Shown: piece by piece, positions 1-11,158 of the stretch
Position numbering within the stretch: the first letter of the stretch is position 1
How the letters are laid out: each line of letters opens with the position of its first letter
Assembly (NCBI GenBank): GCA_963744255.1
Contig: CAVUSZ010000005.1
Coordinates: forward strand, 43,069 to 107,068
Reading direction: 5' to 3'
Source: DATEDA01 sp963744255
Lineage (GTDB): Bacteria; Pseudomonadota; Gammaproteobacteria; Burkholderiales; SG8-39
Length of the DNA stretch: 64,000 nucleotides
The notes under the pieces: generated by a model
Told to the model about the DNA's origin: nothing
Seen by the model: only the letters and a program-made list of their open reading frames with translations
Database searches by the model: none
Program-made: the position numbers and the translations under genes

Positions 1-689
1 TGCGCTCGAATGCGTACAACCAGCACGGCGAGCCGGTGCTCACCTGGGCGCGCTGGGTGATGGTGCACAAGCGCGATCCGGACTCGCCGCCACCCGCGAC
101 GGTCGTGCCTTCCCTTCCCGAGCTCGTTCCGCCCGACGCGCTCGCCGCGCCCGCTGCCGCGAACCCGGCGGCGCTCGCGCCGGCAGTCACCGGGAGCGCG
201 GACCTCTGGGACGACTACGCTCCCGGAGAACGTATCGATCATCCGTCGGGCATGACGATCGAGGAATCCGATCACACGCTGGCGACCCGCCTCTACCAGA
301 ACACCGCGCGCGTCCATTTCGACGCGCTGGCGATGAAGCAATCGTCGTTCGGGCGGCGGCTCGTCTACGGCGGGCACGTGATCTCGGTATGTCGCGCGTT
401 GAGCTACGAGGGCCTCGAAAACGCCTACGCGATCGCCGCGATCAACGCCGGCAGCCATACGAACCCCACCTTTGGCGGCGATACGCTCTATGCCGCCACG
501 GAGGTGCGCGATCGGTGGCCCCTCCCCGGCCGAATCGACGTCGGTGCGCTTCGCCTTCGCCTCATCGGCATCAAGAACGTCCCGCCGGCCGACGTCGAGT
601 CGGCGGCTGGTCCCGACGGGAAACCGCATCCCAACGTCGTCCTCGACCTCGACTACACCGTGTTGATGCCCAGGAAAGCGCGCGCATGA
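1..689 (+). CDS. MaoC-family enoyl-CoA hydratase, mesaconyl-CoA hydratase-like (5' partial)
   Basis: The reading frame enters at base 3 and is open from the edge, so the N-terminus lies outside the window; the first internal GTG at base 36 is not a convincing start. What remains is the end of one hot-dog domain (NQHGEPVLTWARWVMVHKRD) and a complete second one starting near WDDYAPGE. Segments such as ATRLYQNTARVHFD, RLVYGGHVIS and AAINAGSH resemble, from memory, beta-methylmalyl-CoA dehydratase (Mcd/Mch) of Rhodobacter, which interconverts mesaconyl-CoA and beta-methylmalyl-CoA. The stop overlaps the next gene's ATG (ATGA), so the two are translationally coupled. The family is secure; the exact CoA-ester substrate is inferred. 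Confidence 0.8.
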   Translation, partial: RSNAYNQHGEPVLTWARWVMVHKRDPDSPPPATVVPSLPELVPPDALAAPAAANPAALAPAVTGSADLWDDYAPGERIDHPSGMTIEESDHTLATRLYQNTARVHFDALAMKQSSFGRRLVYGGHVISVCRALSYEGLENAYAIAAINAGSHTNPTFGGDTLYAATEVRDRWPLPGRIDVGALRLRLIGIKNVPPADVESAAGPDGKPHPNVVLDLDYTVLMPRKARA

Positions 690-1672
690 AACTCGTCCAT
701 CCCAATGAGGCCCTGTTCAGGGGCGAGAAGCCGTTTCCCGTCATCCCGTCGTGCGAGCACTTCGCCGGCAGCGAGAAGCTGATCGTCAAGGCCCTCGAGC
801 TGCAGGACAAGCTGGGGCCGATCTTCGACATCACCTGCGACTGCGAGGACGGCGCGCAGGCCGGAAGCGAGAAGGAGCACGCGGAAATGGTCGTGCGCGT
901 GCTCGGTTCGCCGGCGAACAAGCGGGGCATGGCGGGCGTGCGCATCCATGATTACACCCACCCGGCGTGGAAGCAGGACGTGGAGGTCGTCGTGTCCGGG
1001 GCGGGCAGCGTGCTCGCTTACGTCACGATCCCGAAAGCCACCGCGACGGGCCAGGTCGCGGAGATGATCAATCACATCGAGCAGGCGGCGGCCCGGCACG
1101 GCATCCGGAGGCAGATCCCGATCCACGCGCTGGTCGAGACTCACGGCGCGCTGAAGGACGCGGCCGAGATCGCGGAGCTCCCGGGCATGCAGGTGCTCGA
1201 CTTCGGCCTGATGGACTTCGTATCGGGCCACCACGGCGCGATCCCCGCCGCCGCGATGCGCTCGCCCGGCCAGTTCGAGCACAAGCTGCTCGCGCGGGCC
1301 AAGACCGAGGTCGTCGCCGCGGCGCTCGCGAACGGCGTCATCCCGGCGCACAACGTGACGCTCGACCTCAAAAACACCTACCAGACCTACCAGGACGCCT
1401 GGCGCGCGCGGACCGAGTTCGGCTTCCTGCGGATGTGGTCGATCTACCCGGCGCAGATCCAGCCGATCGTCGACGCGATGAAGCCGGACTACTCGGAGGT
1501 GCAGGACGCCGCGGCGATCCTCCTCGCGGCGCGAGATGCCGAGTGGGGGCCGATCCAGTACGCCGGCGAGCTGCACGACCGGGCGACCTACCGGTACTTC
1601 TGGGAGATCCTCCAGAAGGCAAAAGTCACGGGCGTGGAGCTGCCGGAGGAGGCGGCGAAGGCCTTCTTCTAG
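686..1672 (+). CDS. HpcH/HpaI-family CoA-ester lyase (malyl/citramalyl-CoA lyase-like)
   Basis: The 328-residue protein belongs to the HpcH/HpaI aldolase and citrate-lyase-beta family, TIM-barrel enzymes that cleave or form 3-hydroxyacyl-CoA esters with Mg2+. Expected acidic residues are visible in CDCEDGAQ near residue 50, ALVETHGAL near 150 and DFGLMDF near 175. The start is the ATG inside the ATGA overlap with the upstream hydratase; a longer frame upstream is only read-through of that gene. Pairing with a mesaconyl-CoA-hydratase-like enzyme suggests the two act in sequence on C4/C5 dicarboxyl-CoA thioesters, for example hydration then cleavage to glyoxylate or pyruvate plus an acyl-CoA. 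Substrate specificity is not decided by sequence. Confidence 0.82.
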   Translation: MKLVHPNEALFRGEKPFPVIPSCEHFAGSEKLIVKALELQDKLGPIFDITCDCEDGAQAGSEKEHAEMVVRVLGSPANKRGMAGVRIHDYTHPAWKQDVEVVVSGAGSVLAYVTIPKATATGQVAEMINHIEQAAARHGIRRQIPIHALVETHGALKDAAEIAELPGMQVLDFGLMDFVSGHHGAIPAAAMRSPGQFEHKLLARAKTEVVAAALANGVIPAHNVTLDLKNTYQTYQDAWRARTEFGFLRMWSIYPAQIQPIVDAMKPDYSEVQDAAAILLAARDAEWGPIQYAGELHDRATYRYFWEILQKAKVTGVELPEEAAKAFF

Positions 1673-1733
1673 CCGCCGGGAGCCGTCCGCGGTACTATGC
1701 AGCCGTCATAACAATGCCACCTGGGGAGATGTC

Positions 1734-2120
1734 ATGAGACGGTTTCTGTGCCTGGCCGCGGCGGCGGTCGCCCTGCCTGCGACGGCCGCCCTTCCCGTTC
1801 CCGCCGACCAGCTGGTCGGCACCTGGGAATGTCGCGTCCCGGGCGCGGAGCCCACGCGGACCCCGCCCATCGTCTGGTTCGGGCCAGCGCAGGCGGACGG
1901 CAGGCTGGCCGCGACCTACGTGGACCTGGACGGCTTCGCCCGGACGGTCTCGGGCATCTCGGACATCCTTCCCGATGCCGGCGGCTGGTGGAGGGTCCAG
2001 CCGGAAGGCGGACAGGTGTTCATGGTTCAACCGCTCCCCGCGCGCGGGAGGACACCGGCCATGTCCCTGAGGCGCGGCAGCGCGTCGTACAGCTGTCTGC
2101 GCCTGCCGCGCTACATCTGA
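1734..2120 (+). CDS. Small exported protein of unknown function
   Basis: This 128-residue protein starts MRRFLCLAAAAVALPATA, a typical Sec signal peptide with likely cleavage after the ATA motif near residue 18. The mature part is short, rich in Gly and Trp, and carries two cysteines (TWECRV and SYSCLR) that could form a disulfide in the periplasm. The ATG follows a GGGGAG ribosome-binding site; a TACTAT box about 35 bases upstream could be a -10 element. I recognise no family. It lies between the CoA-lyase gene and the thioredoxin-like gene but the gaps on both sides do not argue for an operon. Confidence 0.6.
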   Translation: MRRFLCLAAAAVALPATAALPVPADQLVGTWECRVPGAEPTRTPPIVWFGPAQADGRLAATYVDLDGFARTVSGISDILPDAGGWWRVQPEGGQVFMVQPLPARGRTPAMSLRRGSASYSCLRLPRYI

Positions 2121-2133
2121 CTTGCTTTCCGCT

Positions 2134-2187
2134 GAGGCGCTTCGCCTCGCGCCTTACTCTTCCACCCCGCAGGGCGTAACGCCCTGC
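2134..2187. repeat. Two short hairpins in the 2121-2243 intergenic region
   Basis: Two perfect inverted repeats lie after the exported-protein gene. The first has 6-bp arms GAGGCG and CGCCTC; the second has 8-bp arms GCAGGGCG and CGCCCTGC around the loop TAA. Neither is followed by a T-run, so they are more like a dispersed intergenic palindrome or a factor-dependent end than a classic intrinsic terminator. A TTACAAT box 7 bases after the second hairpin could belong to the promoter of the next gene. Confidence 0.5.
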
Positions 2188-2243
2188 TACGCCTTACAAT
2201 AGCGTCCCTCGCGCCGCCGCGGCGCGATCGTGACCATTCTGCA

Positions 2244-2801
2244 ATGCGTCCGCTCCGTCGGCTCGCGCTCCTCGCGCTCCTCGCGCTTCTGCTCGCGCCC
2301 GTCGTCGTGCCGGCGGAAGCGCCCGGCGCGGGGAAGCGGGACCCGATGCGGTACTTCTTCTCGCCCACCCTCGGTGACCTCGAAGCAGAGGCGGCCGATG
2401 CCCGGGCCGCCGGCAAGCGGGCGGTGTTCGTGTTGTACGTCCGCGACGACTGCCCCTACTGCGAGCGCATGAAGCGCGACATCCTGTCGCTCGAGGCGGT
2501 GCAGGACTATTACCGGCGGGAGTTCGCAGTGCTCGCCGTCGACATTCGGGGCGCCGTGCCGATGGTCGACTTCGGCGGCAAGAGCACGGTCGAGAAGAAC
2601 TTCGCCGCTGCCCAGGACGTGAAGTTCTCGCCGGTGATCGTCTTCTACGACTTCGACGGCAAGCCGCTCGCCCGTCGGAACGGGGAGATCCGCGACGTCG
2701 GGGAATTCCTGCTGCTCGGAGAGTTCGTCGCGAGCGGCGCGTATCGCACCCGCTCTTTCACCGAATACCAACAATCGATGGGGAACCGGAAGGGAAGCTG
2801 A
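2244..2801 (+). CDS. Periplasmic thioredoxin-fold protein
   Basis: A 185-residue protein with an N-terminal hydrophobic signal (LALLALLALLLAPVVV, cleavage near residue 26) followed by a thioredoxin fold. The redox motif C70-P-Y-C73 sits in RDDCPYCERM and the cis-proline expected opposite it is P130 in KFSPVIVFYD. The CPYC motif is glutaredoxin-like, but the arrangement resembles periplasmic thioredoxin-related proteins (SoxW/thioredoxin_7 type) that reduce or protect cysteines in envelope proteins. It ends two bases before acnA, so the genes are probably co-transcribed. The specific redox partner is unknown. Confidence 0.75.
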   Translation: MRPLRRLALLALLALLLAPVVVPAEAPGAGKRDPMRYFFSPTLGDLEAEAADARAAGKRAVFVLYVRDDCPYCERMKRDILSLEAVQDYYRREFAVLAVDIRGAVPMVDFGGKSTVEKNFAAAQDVKFSPVIVFYDFDGKPLARRNGEIRDVGEFLLLGEFVASGAYRTRSFTEYQQSMGNRKGS

Positions 2802-2803
2802 CG

Positions 2804-5653
<2,850 letters not shown>

Positions 5654-5660
5654 TCCGGCA

Positions 5661-5700
5661 GCGGGGAACGCGAGACCAGGCTCGCGTAGACGCGCCCCGC
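5661..5700. terminator. Nested hairpin after acnA, possible terminator
   Basis: Outer arms GCGGGG and CCCCGC enclose an inner stem CGCGAG/CTCGCG with a six-base loop. The structure lies in the gap between the convergent acnA and SlyD-like genes, where a bidirectional terminator is expected. There is no U-tract on either side, so intrinsic termination is not assured. Confidence 0.4.
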
Positions 5701-5729
5701 TCGGGAAGGCGGCGTAGAAGAGCCCGCTT

Positions 5730-6221
5730 CTAGTGGTGGTGGTGCGCCCCGCCCGGCCCGTGGGCGTGGCCGTGGGCGATCTCTTCCGCGGACGCGGGAC
5801 GCACGTCGAGCACGGTGCAGCGGAACTCGATCGTCTGGCCGGCGAGCGGATGGTTGCCGTCGAGGTTGACCTCCTTCTCGCCGACCTTGACGACCCGAAA
5901 GCTCACCGGGTGGGTGTGATCTGCGTGCCTTGCCTCGCCTTGCACCCGCATCCCCACCTTGAGCTTCCCCCGGAACCGGCTGCGCGGCTCGGCTCGCACG
6001 AGCTCCGGGTCGCGCGGCCCGAAGGCATCCTCGGGCGCGAGGCGGACCCGCACCCGCTCGCCCGTCTCCTTGTCCGCGAGCGCCGCCTCGACTTTCGGGA
6101 AGATTCCGCCGTGGCCGCCGTGCAGGTAGACGAGCGGTTCGTGCCCGCGCTCGACCACCTCCCCGCGCGCGTCGAGCACTTCGTACCTGAGCGCCACCAC
6201 GCTGTTCCTGATCACTTTCAT
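5730..6221 (-). CDS. FKBP-type peptidyl-prolyl isomerase, SlyD-like
   Basis: The 163-residue protein has the SlyD layout: an FKBP domain split by an insert-in-flap chaperone domain, then a histidine-rich tail (HGHAHGPGGAHHHH) that typically binds Ni2+ or other metals. Motifs VLDARGEVVE, PLVYLHGG and DGNHPLAGQTIEF match the family. It catalyses proline isomerisation and acts as a cytosolic folding helper. The start MKVIRNSVV is preferred over an upstream in-frame ATG because the 24 extra residues are basic and unlike the family. The gene is divergent from the lipoprotein gene and convergent with acnA. Confidence 0.85.
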   Translation of the reverse strand: MKVIRNSVVALRYEVLDARGEVVERGHEPLVYLHGGHGGIFPKVEAALADKETGERVRVRLAPEDAFGPRDPELVRAEPRSRFRGKLKVGMRVQGEARHADHTHPVSFRVVKVGEKEVNLDGNHPLAGQTIEFRCTVLDVRPASAEEIAHGHAHGPGGAHHHH

Positions 6222-6291
6222 CGGCCAGTCCCGGCAGGAAGCCGCGAACTTTAGCTGTTGCCGCCGGCCGCGTCGAGCTAAACTCGCCCGC

Positions 6292-6651
6292 ATGAACGGT
6301 TTCCCCCGCCGCGTGTCGGTCGCGATCGCGGCTGTGCTCCTCGCAGTCGCCTGCAGTCAGCCCCCGCCCAAGCCTGCACCGCCGCCCGCCGGCCCGCCCA
6401 GGGTCGGCGTCGTCGGCCTGGTGAGCGAGGTCAAGCACCGCGGATTGAACCAGGAGAACGTGAGGGGCTATTTCGGGAAGCTGTTCTCGACCGACTCCGA
6501 TCACAACATCACCGCGGTACAGTACGAAGTGACCGTTCTATACGACGACGGCACTACCGGGACCGTCACTGTGGAGCAGAACCCCATGCTTCAGCCCGGA
6601 CAGAAGGTCCGAGTCACCGGCAACCAGATCGAGCCGCTGGTCCGTCGCTAG
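6292..6651 (+). CDS. Small lipoprotein of unknown function
   Basis: A 119-residue protein with a lipoprotein signal: basic start MNGFPRR, hydrophobic stretch and lipobox LAVAC with acylated C21, followed by a proline-rich linker (PPPKPAPPPAGPP). The mature domain is small and beta-rich (ITAVQYEVTVLYDDG, PGQKVRVTGNQIEPL), reminiscent of outer-membrane lipoproteins with a surface-antigen-like glycine-poor beta fold. A TAAACT box ends 7 bases upstream of the ATG, hinting at a very short or absent leader. Its stop overlaps the stop of pobA on the other strand (CTAG). Function unknown. Confidence 0.65.
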   Translation: MNGFPRRVSVAIAAVLLAVACSQPPPKPAPPPAGPPRVGVVGLVSEVKHRGLNQENVRGYFGKLFSTDSDHNITAVQYEVTVLYDDGTTGTVTVEQNPMLQPGQKVRVTGNQIEPLVRR

Positions 6652-7823
6652 TCGAGCGGCAGGCCGACGTAGTTCTCCGCGAGGCTGGTGGCGGCGGCGC
6701 GCGAGCTCACCACGTACTCGAGCTGCGAGCGCTGCAGCCGCTGGCCGAACGCGTCGTCGTCATGGAACCGGTGCAGCATCGAGGTCATCCACCACGAGAA
6801 GTGCTCGGCGCGCCAGATGCGGCGGAGGGCCGTTTCGGAGTAGCGCTCGAGCAGGTCCCTGCGGCCGTGCTTTAAAGACTCCACGAGCGCTCGCGCGAGC
6901 ACGCGGACATCCGCGGCGGCGAGGTTGAGCCCCTTCGCACCGGTCGGCGGCACGATGTGCGCGGAGTCGCCCGCGAGATAGAGCCGGCCGTGCTGCATCG
7001 GCTCACAGACGAAGCTCCGCATCGCGATGATGCCCTTCTGGAAGATGCGGCCCTTGGTCACCTTCCATCCGTCCGCCATCTCGAGACGCGCATCGAACTC
7101 CGTCCAGATCCGCTCGTCGGGCCAGTTCTCGATCCGGTCGTTGGGATCGCACTGGAAGTACATACGCTGGATCTGCGGCGAGCGCGTGCTGACGAGGACG
7201 AAGCCGCGCTCGTGGTAGGCGTAGATCAGCTCGTCGGAGGACGGCGGCGCCTCGGCGAGGATCCCGAACCAGCCGAACGGATAGACCCGCACGTGCTCGC
7301 GGCGCACCCGCGACGGGATCGACGGCCGGCTCACGCCGTGGAAGCCGTCGCAGCCGGCGATGAAGTCGCAATCGAGCTCGCGCCCCTCGCCGTCCTTGCG
7401 GAAGTGGATACGGGGCGCCGACGTATCGATGTCGCTGACGCTGGTGCCCTCGACCTTGAAGATGACCTCGCCGCCGGCGTCGAGCCGCGCCTTCACGAGA
7501 TCCTTGATGACCTCGTGCTGGGCATACACGGTGATCGCCCGTCCGCCGGTCAATGCCGCGAGATCGATACGGTGGCGGCGCCCGCCGAACGCGAGCTCGA
7601 TCCCGTTGTGGACGAAGCCCTCGCGCTTCATCCGCTCGCCGACGCCCGTCTCGGTGAGCAGATCGACGGTGCCCTGCTCGAGCACGCCCGCCCGGATCGT
7701 CTGCTCGATCTCCTCGCGGCTGCGGTTCTCCAGCACGACCGACTCGATGCCTTCCCGGTGCAGCAGGTGCGAGAGCAGCAGCCCCGCGGGGCCGGCGCCG
7801 ATGATGCCGACTTGCGTACGCAC
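6648..7823 (-). CDS. pobA: 4-hydroxybenzoate 3-monooxygenase
   Basis: A 391-residue class A flavoprotein monooxygenase that converts 4-hydroxybenzoate to protocatechuate with NADPH and O2. It shows the N-terminal dinucleotide fold GAGPAG, the family segment EQTIRAGVLEQGTVDLL, the DG motif (IAGCDGFHGVSR) and the second FAD motif YLAGDSAHIVPPTGAKGLNLA; length matches Pseudomonas PobA (394). It is the last gene of the long minus-strand aromatic cluster, 94 bases after vanA, so it feeds the pca genes upstream of it. No dedicated PobR-type regulator is adjacent. Very confident. Confidence 0.95.
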   Translation of the reverse strand: MRTQVGIIGAGPAGLLLSHLLHREGIESVVLENRSREEIEQTIRAGVLEQGTVDLLTETGVGERMKREGFVHNGIELAFGGRRHRIDLAALTGGRAITVYAQHEVIKDLVKARLDAGGEVIFKVEGTSVSDIDTSAPRIHFRKDGEGRELDCDFIAGCDGFHGVSRPSIPSRVRREHVRVYPFGWFGILAEAPPSSDELIYAYHERGFVLVSTRSPQIQRMYFQCDPNDRIENWPDERIWTEFDARLEMADGWKVTKGRIFQKGIIAMRSFVCEPMQHGRLYLAGDSAHIVPPTGAKGLNLAAADVRVLARALVESLKHGRRDLLERYSETALRRIWRAEHFSWWMTSMLHRFHDDDAFGQRLQRSQLEYVVSSRAAATSLAENYVGLPLD

Positions 7824-7917
7824 TTGAGGCCTCCTTCGGTTCGATACGAACCCCGGAACCGAATGCTACTCGCGACGCGACACCCGGGCCGGCTATGCAC
7901 GCGGCCGGACGGTGTTA

Positions 7918-8943
7918 TCAGCTGCTGCCGCGCGTCTCGACCTCGATCATCGAGGCGAGCAGGCGCCGCCCCTGCGTCGGTCCGGCGTCGGCCTTGATCG
8001 TCACCTGGAACGCCGGCTCCGTCACCGGGCCGATGATGCGCTGCTGGGATTCCAGCATCTCCTTGTCCTCGTCGAACGTGCGCCGGACGTTCTCGCGCAG
8101 GAACTCGGTGACGGCGATCTCGTCGAGCCGGAAGTTGCGAGCGAACGCCCAGAAGTAGTGCGACGAGGTCGGCGTCTCGGGCGTGATCAGGTCGATCACG
8201 CGGCCTTCGACGCGGATCGAGCCGGGGATCGGTTCGAGCGGCTGCACGCCGACGTCGATCACGATGTAGCCGGGGGGCAGATACACCGTGCGCTGCCATC
8301 GATCCACTTTGTCGGAGGCTGACACCCGTGCGAGGTACTGATAGAACGGCGGCGGGTTGCAGGCCTTCATCTCCTTGTCCACGTATACCGCCCCGGCGTC
8401 CATGCGGATCGAAATCGGCGACTCGGCCACCGAGTCGTGCCCGATCGTCTTGCCGTGCACGTAGGTCTCGTGCGAGAGATCGAGCAGGTTGTCGTTGAGC
8501 AGCTTGTAGTTCGCGTCGACGCGGTGATAGCCCTCGCTCGCCACCCAGCCCGGCGAGTCCATCCAGTGCACGTCGGGCACCAACGCCGGGTCGGCCTTCT
8601 CCGGATCCCCGATCCAGATCCACGCGCACTTGTAGCGCTCGACCACCGGATAGGTCTTCACGACGGCTTTCGCCGGGATCCGGTCCTGGCCGGGAATGCT
8701 CACGCACTTGCCGCTCGGCTCGTACGTCAGCCCGTGATACATGCAGCGCAGGTTCTCGCCGATGAGGGTGCCCTTCGACAGCGGTGCATAGCGGTGCGGG
8801 CACCGATCCTGGAACGCCACCACGCGTCCGTCTTTCGCCCGGAAGAACACCAGCGCCTCGTCGCAGATCTTCCGTGCGAGCAGCTGTCCGCCGATCACCT
8901 CGGTCGAGAACGCTGCGACCTGCCAGCAGTTACGCAACCACAT
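7918..8943 (-). CDS. vanA: Vanillate O-demethylase, Rieske oxygenase subunit
   Basis: A 341-residue Rieske non-heme iron oxygenase of the VanA type, which demethylates vanillate to protocatechuate plus formaldehyde. The Rieske ligands are C48-P-H50 and C67-M-Y-H70. The mononuclear iron site is D155-L-S-H158 and H163 in NLLDLSHETYVH. It follows vanB in the same direction with a 36-base gap; electrons come from VanB. It is shorter than ring-hydroxylating dioxygenases and has no beta subunit, as expected for VanA. Dicamba or toluene-sulfonate demethylases are relatives, but the pca neighbours favour vanillate. Confidence 0.9.
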   Translation of the reverse strand: MWLRNCWQVAAFSTEVIGGQLLARKICDEALVFFRAKDGRVVAFQDRCPHRYAPLSKGTLIGENLRCMYHGLTYEPSGKCVSIPGQDRIPAKAVVKTYPVVERYKCAWIWIGDPEKADPALVPDVHWMDSPGWVASEGYHRVDANYKLLNDNLLDLSHETYVHGKTIGHDSVAESPISIRMDAGAVYVDKEMKACNPPPFYQYLARVSASDKVDRWQRTVYLPPGYIVIDVGVQPLEPIPGSIRVEGRVIDLITPETPTSSHYFWAFARNFRLDEIAVTEFLRENVRRTFDEDKEMLESQQRIIGPVTEPAFQVTIKADAGPTQGRRLLASMIEVETRGSS

Positions 8944-8979
8944 GTCCGCCTCCTTGTGCGACGTTTCGCTCTCGGCCCG

Positions 8980-9939
8980 TCACAGGTCGAGCACCAGCAC
9001 CTCGCTCTTCGCGCGTGAGACGCAGGGCATCATCTTGTCGCACGCCTCCTTCTCCTCGTCGGTGAGGAAGACGTCGCGATGGTCCGGCGTGCCTTCGAGC
9101 AGCCCGGTCAGGCACGTCCCGCACACGCCCTGCTCGCACGAGGTCTCGATGTGGACGCCGTGCGCGGCGAGCAACTCGACGATGCTCTTGTCGGCGGGGA
9201 TCGTGTACTCGCCGCCGCTCCGCGCGAGCTTCACCGTGAACGTCTCGCGCGGCCCGGAGAGCGATGCCGGATCGGCGGCGAAATACTCGAGATGCACCGC
9301 CTCCGGCGGCCAGGTCGCGGCGGCGGTCGATTCCACGAGATCCATGAAGGGACGCGGCCCGCACAGGTAGAGGTGCGTGTCGTCGGCGCGGTGCCAGAGG
9401 AGCTTCCTCAGGTACGCCCGCACCGCCTCGGGTTCGAGGGCGTAATGGAACGACACCTTGCCCTTGAACTCGGAGCCGGAGAGCAGCTCGTGGAAGGCGG
9501 TGTGCTGGATCGAGCGGCTGAAGTACTGGAGCTCGAACGACGAACCGGCCGCCCGAAGGTAATGCGCCATGCTGAGAATCGGCGTGATCCCGATCCCGCC
9601 GGCGAGCAGCAGATGCCGCTTCGCGCCCGCGTGGAGCTTGAAGTGGTTGCGCGGCTCGCTGATCTTCAGGACATCGCCTTCCTTGATGCCGTCGTGCATC
9701 CCGCGCGAGCCGCCGCGGGATTCGGGCTCCTTCTTCACCGCGATGCGGTAACCCGAGTTATCGAAGGGGCTGTTGCACAGCGAGTACTGCCGGACCAGGC
9801 CCGGCGCGACCTGCACGTCGACGTGCGACCCGGCGGTGAACGAAGGGAGCGGCCTCGCATCCGCGCTGACCAGCGCGAAGGACTTGACATCGAGCGCCTC
9901 TTGCTTGACGTGCACGACTTTAACGGTGAGCTCGCTCAT
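8980..9939 (-). CDS. vanB: Vanillate O-demethylase, reductase subunit
   Basis: A 319-residue phthalate-dioxygenase-reductase-type protein with an FMN-binding beta-barrel at the N-terminus (RQYSLCNSP flavin motif), an NAD domain (LLLAGGIGITPI) and a C-terminal plant-type [2Fe-2S] ferredoxin domain. Cluster ligands are C268, C273, C276 and C306 (CEQGVCGTC and MMPCVSRA). It passes electrons from NADH to VanA. The gene starts 19 bases after pcaC and precedes vanA, so it is part of the protocatechuate-forming transcription unit. Confidence 0.92.
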   Translation of the reverse strand: MSELTVKVVHVKQEALDVKSFALVSADARPLPSFTAGSHVDVQVAPGLVRQYSLCNSPFDNSGYRIAVKKEPESRGGSRGMHDGIKEGDVLKISEPRNHFKLHAGAKRHLLLAGGIGITPILSMAHYLRAAGSSFELQYFSRSIQHTAFHELLSGSEFKGKVSFHYALEPEAVRAYLRKLLWHRADDTHLYLCGPRPFMDLVESTAAATWPPEAVHLEYFAADPASLSGPRETFTVKLARSGGEYTIPADKSIVELLAAHGVHIETSCEQGVCGTCLTGLLEGTPDHRDVFLTDEEKEACDKMMPCVSRAKSEVLVLDL

Positions 9940-9958
9940 GGCAGCACCTTACGATAGG

Positions 9959-10342
9959 TTACTTCGAATCCATCTCCGCGAAGACCTCCTGCGCGCTGTG
10001 GAACGCCGCGTTCGCGGCGGGCACGCCGCAGTAGATCGCGCACTGGAGGAGCATCTCCTTGATCTCGTCGCGCGTGACGCCGTTGTTGAACGCCGCACGG
10101 ACGTGCATGCGGAACTCCGCATCGCGATTGAGCGCGACCATCCAGCCGAGCGTCAGGAGGCTCCGCGTGTGCCGCGGCAGCCCGGGACGGGTCCAGATCT
10201 CGCCCCAGGCGTAGCGCGTGATGAGATCCTGATACTCCTCGTTGAAGGCGTTCTTGTGCTCGAGCGTCCGGTCGACGTGCGCGTCGCCCAGCACCGCGCG
10301 CCGTACCTTCATCCCCGCTTCATGCCGTTCCTTGTCGTCCAC
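9959..10342 (-). CDS. pcaC: 4-carboxymuconolactone decarboxylase
   Basis: A 127-residue CMD-fold protein that converts 4-carboxymuconolactone to 3-oxoadipate enol-lactone. Family signatures are RPGLPRHTRSLLTLG and QCAIYCGVPAANAAFH. The start is a GTG (VDDKERHEAG), supported by AGGAG 8 bases upstream; the next in-frame ATG would remove residues that align with the family. It sits 11 bases from pcaD and just before vanB, so the ring-cleavage branch is complete up to 3-oxoadipate. It is a separate gene, not fused to pcaD as in some actinobacteria. Confidence 0.93.
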   Translation of the reverse strand: MDDKERHEAGMKVRRAVLGDAHVDRTLEHKNAFNEEYQDLITRYAWGEIWTRPGLPRHTRSLLTLGWMVALNRDAEFRMHVRAAFNNGVTRDEIKEMLLQCAIYCGVPAANAAFHSAQEVFAEMDSK

Positions 10343-10353
10343 AGCCCTTGCTC

Positions 10354-11145
10354 CTACCCGGAAAGGAAGCCCAGTACCACCGCCGTGAAGCGGTCGGAGG
10401 CTTCGACGTTGGAGATGTGCGCAGCGTCCAGCTCGACGTACTGGGCACCCGGAATCCGCTCGGCGATGAAGCGGCCCTCCGCCGGCGGCGTCGCCTCGTC
10501 GTGCGCGCCGGCGATGACGAGCGTCGGCGCGGCGATGCGCGCGATCGCCTCGCGCTGATCCATGTCGCGGACGGCCACGCAGCACGCCACGTAGCCCTCC
10601 GGCGAAAGCCCGAGCAGCGTCTCGCGCATGCGCCCGAGCATCGGTGAGCGCTGCTGCAGGAAGCGGGGCGTGAACCAGCGGGCGAGCACGCCCGATTCGA
10701 TGGCGGCCATCCCGCCCTTGCGCACGGCCTCGATCCGGGCGTTCCACGGGTCCGGCGATCCGACCTGCGCGGCGGTGTTGCACAGGACGAGGCTCTCGAT
10801 CCGATTGCCGGCGTGAGTGCCGAGCCACATGCCCACCATCCCGCCGAGCGAGAGTCCACAGAAGGAGACGCGGTCGATGCCGAGCTCGTCCAGCAGCCCG
10901 ACGACGTCGCGCCCGAGCTGCTCGATCGTATACGGGCCCGGCGTGACCGCTGAAGCGCCGTGGCCGCGCCGGTCGTAGCGCAGCAGGCGGAACCGCTCCG
11001 CGAACGCGCTCACCTGCGGGTCCCACATCGAGAGATCGGTGCCGAGCGAGTTCGACAGCATGAGCACGGGCGCATCGTCCCGTCCCGCTTCGCCGCCATC
11101 CCACCGGTAGTGGATCCGTCCTCCGTTCACCTCAGCGAAAGGCAT
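10354..11145 (-). CDS. pcaD: 3-oxoadipate enol-lactonase
   Basis: A 263-residue alpha/beta hydrolase that opens 3-oxoadipate enol-lactone to 3-oxoadipate. The nucleophile elbow is G-L-S99-L-G-G, and the catalytic acid and histidine are visible in GAHDEATPP and AAHISNVE. The ATG at MPFAEVNG is chosen over an upstream in-frame ATG because the extra 13 residues are arginine-rich and atypical. Gaps of 11 to 13 bases to pcaC and pcaB indicate a single operon. Confidence 0.93.
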   Translation of the reverse strand: MPFAEVNGGRIHYRWDGGEAGRDDAPVLMLSNSLGTDLSMWDPQVSAFAERFRLLRYDRRGHGASAVTPGPYTIEQLGRDVVGLLDELGIDRVSFCGLSLGGMVGMWLGTHAGNRIESLVLCNTAAQVGSPDPWNARIEAVRKGGMAAIESGVLARWFTPRFLQQRSPMLGRMRETLLGLSPEGYVACCVAVRDMDQREAIARIAAPTLVIAGAHDEATPPAEGRFIAERIPGAQYVELDAAHISNVEASDRFTAVVLGFLSG

Positions 11146-11158
11146 CGTCCTCGCTCCG